A stretch of DNA of 64,000 bases, taken from Cyclina sinensis. Taxonomy: Eukaryota; Mollusca; Bivalvia; Venerida; Veneridae. Below the pieces are notes generated by a model. That model ran no database searches, had not been told where the DNA came from, and saw only the letters and a program-made list of their open reading frames with translations. Positions 12,085 through 21,204 of this stretch are shown one piece after another. The DNA is taken from the NCBI GenBank assembly GCA_012932295.1, contig JAAONU010000013.1, positions 46,576,627-46,640,626 on the forward strand, read 5' to 3'. Within the stretch, counting starts at the first letter, position 1; each line of letters opens with the position of its first letter. Position numbers and translations under genes: made by a program.

Positions 12085-12569
12085 TACAGTTAGCATACAT
12101 ATATGGCTAGGTGCTAGTCCTATACATTAGCCGCCTGCTTAGCTAAATAGGTAGAGCACTGGATTAGTAATCCATCGGTCGTTGGTTCGACCCCTGGGCA
12201 GGGCAAAATTTCTCCGTGACAATTGTTCTCAGACATTGTGTCTTATGTTCATTTGTCTCTCACCGCTGATTCAGAGTAGATCATGTGGGAACAGTAGTCA
12301 GTCACTTGCGGAGAAATTGGCAATTACTGGTTAGTTATCCAGGAAAACCGGTTAGGTGGACTGACCGCCGAGATATAACAAATGTTGAAATCGGCGTTAA
12401 ACCCCAAAACAAACTATACATTATACAAATATTCCAAGACAATCCCCAGAGCTGTTGAAAATTTATCCAAATTCCTGAATATTTACGCGAAAACTAACGA
12501 CATTAGTCATAGACTACACGTTTTCCTCGCTTAAAGCACCGAGCTACATGATTTAGGTCCTACCCCTTG
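12085..12569 (-). repeat. Tandem duplicate of the distal right arm, split by a SINE
   Basis: It begins TACAGTTAGCATACATATAT and ends CCTACCCCTTG, like 11894-12084. Removing the 284-bp SINE and one copy of its 10-bp target duplication leaves 191 bp, the same length as the source segment. Confidence 0.9.
12130..12413 (+). mobile_element. tRNA-derived SINE (tRNA-Thr-like head), 284 bp
   Basis: The 5' head folds like a tRNA. Box A TAGCTAAATAGG at 12140-12151 fits TRGCNNARNNGG. The anticodon loop TTAGTAA gives anticodon AGT (Thr). Box B GGTTCGACCCC is at 12184-12194. The body contains GTGACAATTGTTCTCAGACA and the tail contains CGGCGTTAAACCCC then AAAACAAA, a 3' end style common in mollusc SINEs. 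Perfect 10-bp target duplications CTATACATTA flank it at 12120-12129 and 12414-12423. It would be transcribed by RNA polymerase III and mobilised by a LINE partner, which is not in the window. Intact boxes and perfect duplications suggest a fairly recent insertion. Confidence 0.92.
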
Positions 12570-13945
12570 ATCTTGACCCACGTGGGTCTAGATAAAAAAA
12601 TTAGATTTCGCGCTAAATTTCGCAGTGAATGATTGGACGGTTAAAGTACCTGTCACGTGATCTACGGCAAAAAACAACCTAAGAGAAACGACGATTGGTT
12701 GTTTTTGTCACGTGACCTATTTGAAAATAACTTTTGTTCACGTTTTACTTTTTGTTAAAGAACGTTCAAATATTTACGTTCAAGCCCGCATTTCACTACA
12801 AACATACTGGGAATTTAAAGTTCTTCATATATGTGAATAACGTGATTTGAGCAAATAATATCAGTTTTAATTTTTGGGCACTAATTTGCCCGTGTATCCC
12901 TTTAAATCTAAAAATATCTCATGAGCAATTTTTTGACGAATCCAGCAGAGATATTGGAACAGAGATGACAAATGAATACATAGAGTAACTTCTAAGAGAT
13001 TTCATTAAGTGAGGTATGAAGTTTTTTTTTTTGAAAATACAAAATTAAGAACTTTAAAGAGGAACTTACAGATTGCTTCATACGCGTAACAATACTTTAG
13101 AAATTTGTAACTGCTGATGATCTGCCATATAGATGAGACAGTTTGATAAAATCATTTTACAAGAGAGAGCTGTGTCCACACCACAGGCATACCAGTGGCG
13201 GAGCTAGTAATTCAGAACTCGGAGAACGCGAATGATAGTGGGATCTGACCTCCTACCACCAAGGTTCACACTTCCTTTACAGAAATAATCGCAGTAAATC
13301 CTGAATTCGAGCTGCACCCCACAGTTACTTCCCTTATACTAAAATCATCAAAGTCATCAAGAAAAGTAAATACGTAATTTTAACCTTTTGATCTTTCATC
13401 TTATATCCTCCTGACAGTTTGATTATATGAAAAAAAGAAGAAAATAATGTCTGTGAAGAAGGGAGGTCTGTATCAAGCTACGTAGAGCCGGTCAATCTCC
13501 TATACAGTGATATCCCTTTGATATTAAAACAAAAAAAGGAAGAAGCCGGGAAGTTTGATAACAGGATAACTTCTATACGGAAGAATGTACGGAAGATAAC
13601 AGCGAAGGAAGAGTTTTCGACATTCGGTGTTGAGTTGGCATACTTATTTAAAAAATGCGATACTTTCAAATGACCAGGCAGACGTTGGAACACAAATTTA
13701 TTGCTCATCTAACAGTGTTACAAGATTTAAAAAAAGATTGTACTTAAAATAACTTTACAGTGATATTAGAGACTTACGAATCATATTCCTGCAAATATAT
13801 AACGGATTTTAGCAAATTCGATCTGTGAACTTAAAGCGGAAGTAACCTTATTCGTAAATGAAATCTATCAAATTGCGAATCATATTAACTTTTCATCGCT
13901 TGCAAAAAGAAAGGCAGTACGGGATTTAGATAGACATGATGCTGT
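12570..13945. other. No firm gene; ambiguous open frames at 13424-13708
   Basis: TCACGTGA occurs at about 12654-12661 and again as TCACGTGACC at about 12708, within an inverted-looking stretch. At 13424-13672 the plus strand has about 80 open codons with a charged, natural-looking composition (for example KQKKEEAGKFDNRITSIRK) ending in TGA, but without an ATG or a clean acceptor. The minus strand of the same DNA is open for 76 codons (13478-13708). Neither is recognisable, and I cannot choose between them. Confidence 0.35.
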
Positions 13946-14116
13946 CTATTTCGAACTTGGGTCTGATATCAAAGCGTTTACCAGATCTATGACTCTCTTT
14001 TGCGTTCTACCATCGCTGTTTGTTTGTTGAACTAACTTGTCAGCATATCTAATGAAACCAGAGAAGTCTGTTTTGCAGGTAGGTATGGTTACAAGGAAGT
14101 CTTTGCATGGTGCTGC
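13946..14116 (-). CDS. Candidate terminal exon, cysteine-containing unknown protein
   Basis: On the minus strand a pyrimidine tract with a CTAAC branch-like site leads to an AAG or CAG acceptor (exon start 14116 or about 14110). About 55 open codons follow to TAG at 13948-13946. Visible features are a CKDFLVTIPTCKTDFSGFIR stretch with two cysteines, then a helical, charged tail ending LVNALISDPSSK. No domain is recognised. The start phase (CA completing a codon with G) agrees with an internal donor in the open frame at 14240-14452, so the two may be consecutive exons. A diverged homologue with stops lies at about 16705-16875, which shows that this segment was duplicated as a unit and supports its being a genic exon. 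Confidence 0.5.
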   Translation of the reverse strand, partial: AAPCKDFLVTIPTCKTDFSGFIRYADKLVQQTNSDGRTQKRVIDLVNALISDPSSK

Positions 14117-14239
14117 CTTACAGTGTTAGAAGGAGAAAGAAGTAATTGCATATCAAAGGCAATAGCTGACTCAACAGTTTAGAAAATGTATTGCAAACAT
14201 TCTGTAATCGACTGTGGTAAGAATTCCCTGACGCTATCA

Positions 14240-14452
14240 TTATAAAATGCGCACGTGTTTTAGTTCAGCAGAGCACCAGGGTAAGTTTTCCTGGTCTGTC
14301 ATCAGTTTGATTTGAATGACATTTCCACCTTTACCAATGGCTGGGAACTGACGAAACTTTGCAGGGAGATCTACTAAAGTTGTTGTTAAAGGAATTCCAT
14401 TCGACGCAGGGATTCGTTTGTTATGGAAACAAGAATGAACAAATTTAAAGGT
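14240..14452 (-). CDS. Candidate internal exon of the same unknown gene
   Basis: A run of T ending in TAG at 14453 on the minus strand is a strong acceptor. The following frame is open for 70 codons to TAA at 14242-14240. It includes FHNKRIPASNGIPLTTTLVD and DLPAKFRQFPAIGKGGN. Donor-like sites inside the frame (ATTG|GTAAAG and AAAG|GTGGAA) would end the exon early in phase 1, matching the start phase of the exon at 14116. An upstream minus frame near 14580-14705 (containing CVGYGPQDNAPNQ) may be a further exon, but its boundaries are not convincing. The opposite strand is also partly open and has a GTAAGT at 14281, so strand choice is not settled. Confidence 0.38.
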   Translation of the reverse strand, partial: TFKFVHSCFHNKRIPASNGIPLTTTLVDLPAKFRQFPAIGKGGNVIQIKLMTDQENLPWCSAELKHVRIL

Positions 14453-16704
14453 CTAAAAAAAAACGTACAGAGTTCTGAAATTTGCTATGTAACATTATAA
14501 ACTGAAGATCTAAAAAGGCTTTTAAAATTGTACTCCTATGGTCAATTTTGCCTAAACCTAAGGGTAGAATGTTTCATGTAGAAACATATAGTAAAATATT
14601 CCGAAGTTTTCTTGCCCAGAACTACAATGCCAATTGCTCTGGATTTGGTTTGGAGCATTGTCTTGCGGACCGTAACCTACACAGATATTTTCGACATTAG
14701 CATCGATTCGATTTTATATTATACATCCCTGGCTAATATGAATATACGATACAGGCAAAAAACGGATGCCGTATAGAGAAAATTGAACTTGTTCGGGCTG
14801 TACATCCGAGTGTAAAACTAACAACACACAAGATAGTATCAATGTTACTTTTGGACAAGGCAGTCACAGATGATTACAGGATATCAATGTTGAAAGATCT
14901 GGTAGATTATTGACCAGTTTTTCTTGTGGAGTGCTTTGGTTGACTTTGTTTATCAGTTATGGTCATGATAAGTAAGGCTTGTTCAAACATGTGCAGCGAA
15001 TAAGACGGTATCCTTTCAGAACAGTGTTTCTAGTTTATTTTGTTTTACTTTTTTTTTGTTTTGTGATTCGGTTTTGTTCGTAGCAAGGGGTACGGGTTAA
15101 ATCATTTTTGTTCAAATGGACAGCTATTTTGAATACAATGAAACTAGCAGTATTCGATGTATATATCATTTAAAATTGGCATCATGTGCTTGAATTTATT
15201 TGCAACCATTGTCTAAATTTGGTATTGAAATTCGAAGACATAACTTCCAATTCTTAAACATGTTAGTAATCTATTCAACAATATAGATATAAATATTGAG
15301 ACTTATGTTACAGTTAGGGATTGATAATATTATTTTCTTTGCCCTATGGCAAACCTCTGCTATTACTTTTATGAACCGATGTGCGTTTAAAATATTCTTG
15401 TCGTTTCTATCACACCCTCCGATACAAGGCCACGGCCATTTGATACATGAACTTTTTGATCACCCCTCGAAAACCCGTCCTGCTAATGTGGACAACACTT
15501 TCTGGGAGAAAAGAACAACAAAGGCAGTTTATTTAACTGTGAATGTAAAAGTCTGATTTCTTTAAGGTTCTACATACAAACATATGCACGTGTCTGTTAT
15601 AATAATTCATAAGGGAAAAGAGTCTGGCAATCTGAAACAAAAAACTCCACTCTTTCATGCAATGAGGTGTTTCCCATGTAAGAAAACAGAAGAACAGGGT
15701 ACCTCATTGCAATGTAGAGTGCCTGTACATAAAACATATGTATTTTAGTGTAACAATGAAAATGTTTAAGTATAAAAAATGTGGGAATCATATAACACTG
15801 CAGTATTTCAATAATTAGTCAAAAGCCGATTCAAATATTGCACAAAGTAAAAATGATCAGTGTAAAAGTACTGTAGGTGTAAATTTGAATGTTGCCTATA
15901 GGTCATTTCTGCGCTGTATCCCTAAAAATGGTGTACTTTATACAGAACATAAACATAAGAACTGTTTACCTTTTCTTTGAGAATTCAACAAGTCATCCCC
16001 AAAATATATTCACAGAAAGCACACAGTGGAATATCAGGATAAAGACAGTGGCTGCAAACATTTGTATAACATAGAAAACAATCAAAACATATTAAGCGCA
16101 TTTTGATAATAACAAAGTCCCTTTTGATTAAAAAAAGGTACATGGTTGCAACAGAAGTCCCCACTCAGCCATTGAAATGAACACCTACTAATAAGACAAC
16201 CCGCTCAAAGCCTGAATTCAGCCTCCCCTAGTTGACCACAGATGGAGAGATCTTAGAGAAATATGTGAAACAGATATTTTCAACCAAGGGGACATGTTGT
16301 TGAATCCTACCACAGTATGTTCAGTTGTCCGAGGCCATCCTATCTGATACAGATGTAGGTATATAGATCCATATGAAGTATTGAGCTGCGTCGCGTGTTA
16401 AGGACATAGAATTAAAACAGAGCAAACAGACCGTACACTTTTCTTAGAATTTCTTTACTTTGAAGCTTGTGGCTTACAAATTCTCTTCCTGGCAATCTGT
16501 GGCCAATAAGGATTCAATGAAAAAAGTATTTGACAGCGGTGCTTCAGTGTTTAAACAGGTTTAGGAAAAAAGGTGTATTCCTAAATAAAATCGTCAAATT
16601 AGCTATAAAATAAAACAGTTTTAAACTTTATAACAAGTTTCTATTTATACCGTTTAATTAAGGTAATGCGAGACTTTCTGCGACAGACATTTTACGCATC
16701 AGTC
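14453..16704. other. Between the duplicated exon blocks; weak frames only
   Basis: Open frames near 14540-14700 exist on both strands, and another lies at 15296-15556 (+, about 86 codons, TTG start). None shows a recognisable domain. A plus frame with one stop at about 16240-16375 (containing GEILEKYVKQIFSTKG) could be a fragment of a decayed gene. Confidence 0.35.
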
Positions 16705-16875
16705 TCGAGCCGGCATCATATATCAAAGCATTGACCACATCCTTGATTTGCTTCATCTATTTCCTTCTGAACATCTCTAGATTGAATAACCTGCTTAGGT
16801 AATTTCTTGAGAGACTTTATAAATCTATTCTACAGGCAGGTGTGGCTGCAAGTTAATCGCTACACCATGTTGTCT
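16705..16875 (-). pseudogene. Decayed paralogue of the exon at 13946-14116
   Basis: Read on the minus strand, the order is the same: CTGTAAG acceptor-like site, a Cys-containing start with an in-frame TAA, a CRIDL-like segment aligning with CKTDF, a shifted frame containing FIKSLKKLPKQVIQSRDVQK, then DVVNALIYDAGS aligning with DLVNALISDPSS. At least one stop and two frameshifts break it. Flanking intron-like DNA also matches (GACTCAACAGTTT... near 14168 versus GACTCAGCAGTTT... near 16965; GCGCACGTG versus GCGCACATG), so a segment was duplicated with about 2.77 kb spacing. Confidence 0.6.
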
Positions 16876-17194
16876 TACAGTGTCAGGCAATGAGAATGCC
16901 TGCAAAATATTTCTTGACAGAAGAGTAAAAAAAAAACAGAAAAAAAAACAGAAAAAAACCCAGCTGACTCAGCAGTTTTTTAAATGTCTGACAAAATATT
17001 TGTTTTAATCTTGCGTCCAGATATTTTAATGACCTACTTTGATCAAACGCGCACATGTATTCTCATATAGAATACAAGCATAAAGTTTAGTCCTACTTTG
17101 GACATAATAGTCATATTTATCAGGCGACAGACAACACGAAAAAATCTGAGAAATTTGTCCTTTTGCTTTAAGATCAATTAAAACTTTATACTTT

Positions 17195-17404
17195 TTAACC
17201 CATTAATGCATAGAGTCTATAACAATAGACACAGACACACAGTTCAGACACAGATCAGACGCCGCAATATGCGAGTCTGATCGGGGTCTTCTCTGTTAGC
17301 ATCTAAACAGAATAAAATTGAAAATTTACTTGAAACCCCTTTAATTGAAAATGGCGCGTCCAACTGATACGGATGGGATAATCCATTAGGTATTAATGTG
17401 TTAA
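17195..17404. mobile_element. piggyBac-style MITE candidate
   Basis: TTAA direct repeats at 17195-17198 and 17401-17404 flank imperfect terminal inverted repeats (CCCATTAATGCATA on the left; CACATTAATACCTA on the right when read inward). TTAA target duplication with a CCC-starting terminus is the piggyBac signature. The roughly 200-bp interior has no coding capacity. Confidence 0.62.
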
Positions 17405-19334
17405 GAATAGCATAAACAAACTAGAACAATATATGAAAACGTGGTTTCATGGATAACAGATATCAACAGAATCTGTTTACATTGTTTAAAATAAAGTTAC
17501 ACTGTTTATCACAAAGAAAATAAATAACTGAGGTATATGAAAGACAAACAAATACAATGTAATCAAAATGGAACTAATTTAGTAGAATGTTGTGTGGTAT
17601 TCAACGTTTGAGTCATGTACTTACGTTTATATTTTGAAGTATCTGGTTTAAGAAATACGAATCGTGCACATTTTGTCGAGAGAGGTGTTAAAAAATAAAC
17701 AGAATATTCTGTACATTCTAACACGAAATGTAACATTCATTGAGCATATTATAGAATTACAAAACATGAAAGTATCCGTTCACGAAGGTTACATTTCATT
17801 TGGCTTAAACGTCTGTCTTTTCCATTAAGAAAACATCACTCCGAACGTTGAACACCATATTTGAACATGTCTGAACACACTTTTGGACTACAATCATATA
17901 TCTGTTTAGAATACTACTTTTCTCACGACCAAACACTTTCAATAACAATGTGATGAATTTTTATGAGAAGAATTTAAAACACGAAACAAATGATATACTG
18001 TCATTAAAACTTTGAACTATTTTCCTCAAAATCTCCATTACTTACTGCAATTCGATCTCACTACTGATGTACTGATGTTTATAACTACAGAAACAATTCA
18101 AATTCTGATTCATTTTAAACTTCAGATTCGATTTATTTTTTTCTTTATACTCCTCTTTAAGACCATTCATATATTTTGCCCTTTCAATGTATGGTCATAT
18201 TATGTACGATGATAAAAGAAAGACCTGATGAAAAAGTAACTTACGGGGAGTTATATTTTTTAAAACAATCCATCCTGTACAAAGAATGACATTGTGAGAT
18301 TAAGGGTACAGTAACATTCCTTTACAGGTAGTACATACATACATACAAACACACACAGTGACATATTTCCAAAAGTGGAAAGCGTATCAGACTTAAAGCT
18401 ATAACTACTACATATTGGGGAATATTTGTAAAAAAAATGACCGATTGGCTTTGTCCTCCTCCGCAACTTGTGCATTTAATACAACAGCGAGTTGTTCCAA
18501 TATCATTCAGACTCTCATACAGGCCTGGCCAGCCATCTTGCATCCATTACTTCCTTCTTTCACGTGTATCAATAACAAATGTCCGTTTTCTGCAGACTGT
18601 TCTGTCACCTCAGAATATTTAACATAATGTTAAAAAAACAACAAATACTCATCACATTTCGCTAAATAATGAAAGAAAAAAAAATCACAAAACGAGTCTG
18701 GAATTTAAGACGAAAAATCAGACGAAGTATAAAATATCAGCATCATAAGGGTTATTTGTGTCACAAACAATACACTCTAGATATCACCTTATTTTTGACA
18801 TAATGGAAACACAGACAGTCTCTGCATTCGTAAATAAAAATACATATATAAATACGTACAAAGACCTTTTCAAACCACAGTTTTCAGTTACTCTTGATTT
18901 GAATCGTCATTCCAGAAAGTTTTTTAAAAAAGAATATAGACAAAGTCATGCCGTTTAAGATATTAGGTTTTAAAAACATCAAAAGAGAAAATCAAACTTT
19001 CTCGGTTGAATTTGGCATCAAGGTCCAGACATATTTATACTTTTTAGTCAACAGAAACAAAAAAGTGACTTCAAAAGAATTTAATCTAAAGTTGTTTTTC
19101 AACTGACTCATAAAAAACAAATTCCTTGAAAAAAAGAAGCAACCGTGACAGTCACCAAATTCTATATTGTTGTGGAAAAACCTTAAATGAATTCTTATTA
19201 CATTCTGACAAAAGAAACAATTGAAACAGATTTATAAAAGTAATGTGTAATGAAAGAACGGTCAGATTTTAAATTTCTGATATTTGCTTGTGAGAATACG
19301 AATAGTATCAACTAAGTATGTAAATACCAAAGTT
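17405..19334. other. AT-rich; overlapping open frames at 18260-18627
   Basis: Between 18260 and 18627 both strands are open: a plus frame of 70 codons rich in Ser, Thr and Cys (18415-18627) and minus frames containing CCIKCTSCGGGQSQS and, in another frame, HLLLIHVKEGSNGCKMAG. One may be an exon, but no splice pair or family decides which. Elsewhere nothing is seen. Confidence 0.35.
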
Positions 19335-19680
19335 AGAAAAAGTAGTATGAATTTAGTCTGTAAAATAACTAAAAACTCGAAAAAGTAGTATGAACGTAGT
19401 ATTTAAACACTGAAAAACTGAAAAAAAGTAGTATGAATTTAGTCTGTAAAAGAACTAAAAACTCGAAAAAGTAGTATGAACTTAGTACCTAAACATCGAA
19501 AAATTGAAAAAAGTAGTATGAATTTCGTATGTTAACATTAAAAAAATGGAAAAAGTAGTATGAATTTCGTATGTTAACACTGAAGAATCAGAAATGTAGT
19601 ATGAACTTAGTATGTCAGCAAATGAAGAATCGAAAAAGTAGTATGAATTTAGTATTTGAACACCGAAGAATCGGAAATAC
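19335..19680 (+). repeat. 42-43-bp minisatellite, about 8 copies
   Basis: Units begin AAAAAGTAGTATGAATTTAG. Starts fall at about 19341, 19384, 19427, 19470, 19512, 19554, 19596 and 19637. The minus-strand open frame across it is only a translation of the repeat. Confidence 0.93.
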
Positions 19681-19730
19681 ATTTTGACATTTGTCGAAGA
19701 AAGAAACACAAACACATGCGAACGTCATTT

Positions 19731-19794
19731 ACGTACATGAATACCGTAATTTGCACAGACAAACGTACATGAATACCGTAATTTGCACAGACAA
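19731..19794 (+). repeat. Perfect 32-bp tandem duplication
   Basis: ACGTACATGAATACCGTAAT plus the next 12 bases is repeated exactly at 19731 and 19763. Confidence 0.93.
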
Positions 19795-20913
19795 ACATGA
19801 TATGGCATAAATTACAACCATCGGATGGAAAAGAGAGGAAATGGTGAATATATACTATTATAAACTGCATCATGTACAAAAATGTGCAAAGTGCATTGTC
19901 TATATATAATTGTACTAGTTATAATCGCAAAAAAGAAGACAAGAAGTTTCAAAAACCATTCGTACATAACAAATGTTACAGTTTCTGTTCTGTAACACAT
20001 GCTTGATACACATGTTCACCAGCACTGTAATCCATAAATTAATCTATATATGAACCATAAATTAATTTAATGGATGCAAAATGAGGTTAAGTATATGAAT
20101 TTAAAATGGTCTTAACACCTTTTTGCATCCCTAACAACGGGAGATAATTGAAAAAAAATGAGCAAGGTCACAAATAGTACAAAATTTTCAAGGTGACACA
20201 CATCAGAAAAGGTAATGTTGTAATACTTTAAGACGTAACAAATAACAAAAAAAACTTTGTGAAAGTAGTCTACTAATATACATTTTATAAAAAGTCTATT
20301 ATCATTAATATATATCACCGTAAGTAACAACCAACACATTCTTCGTTTGCTTCTAACGACTGTCATAACCATCAATAGCTTTCTCAACCCAATTCTTTAT
20401 CTGGCAAGCGGATTCGTTCGGCAATTTTCCGTGATTCACGAAAAGATCCGATCACTGTCGAGTATGCATATTTTTTCCATGGTGATCTCATTTATATTTC
20501 TCTTTACTTTGATACGTTTTTGATTAGCGCTCCATTTAGCGGTGGTTATTTTGCTTTTGATGATTATTTTGTTCTTTAACTTCCGAACATATTAATCCTT
20601 TTGATCTCAATTATTTCATTTTGAATATCTAAATAAAACTCGTATTCTGAGGCATAATTTCTCAGCATTAATGGAAAAATAAATAATGCTGTGCGTAGAA
20701 ATTTACATATGCACGAATAACTCATGAACAATGAGACGTCATTGAGCTGATAAGTTACACAATATATGTCAAATATTGACATTTTCCTTTCCCATCACTA
20801 GCATATGCTCCACCTCCCTTGAAGTTCTCGCCGTAATATTTCCAAACCGGAATAGTGGAAACGGGGTCTCTAACATACTTTGGTAAATACAGAGTACTTT
20901 TTTTGGTGCTGTG
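19795..20913. other. Downstream of the Shal stop codon; probable 3' UTR and flank
   Basis: On the minus strand this follows the Shal stop codon. Several AT-rich hexamers could serve as polyadenylation signals; none is singled out. No coding exon is recognised. Confidence 0.4.
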
Positions 20914-21204
20914 TTATAAAGTAGATATTCTGACTACATTAGTGTTTGGATTATGACTTGGAGCGTGTCCTTGTATGGGAGACACCGCAGTGCTTGTGCT
21001 CTGTGTGGTTTTTGAGGACTCAGTCTCCGGGGTGGTGCTTGGCGTTGGAGCAACCATAGCTTGGGTTACAGTTAGGGTATTGTTCGATTTATTGTTCACG
21101 TTATCAACAGCGTTTAAACTCGATCTGGAAGATCGATGTAAAGTTGGTAGGCGAATCTGAATATCATTCAGTTCTTCCTGCTCCTCACTATGTCGGTTCC
21201 GTTT
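20914..21204 (-). CDS. Shal: Shal terminal exon with PDZ-type C-terminus
   Basis: The CTGCAG acceptor is followed by 96 codons and TAA at 20916-20914. ELNDIQIRL matches ELSTIQIR of vertebrate KCND, and RSSRSSLNA matches the conserved RSSLNA. A Ser/Thr-rich linker with TPSTTPETE follows. The last residues VVRISTL correspond to VVRVSAL/VVKVSAL, the class of C-terminus that in Kv4 binds PDZ scaffolds. The Thr/Ser-rich linker probably carries phosphorylation sites (inference). Confidence 0.96.
   Translation of the reverse strand, partial: KRNRHSEEQEELNDIQIRLPTLHRSSRSSLNAVDNVNNKSNNTLTVTQAMVAPTPSTTPETESSKTTQSTSTAVSPIQGHAPSHNPNTNVVRISTL

Noticed and set aside
17640..17700. Minus-strand open stretch before a GTAAGT donor near 17623
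   Set aside because: No acceptor and too short to judge.
19482..20000. Minus-strand frames of 60-77 codons over the 42-bp minisatellite
   Set aside because: The predicted peptides repeat (YEIHTTFS...) because they translate a tandem repeat with a length divisible by three.
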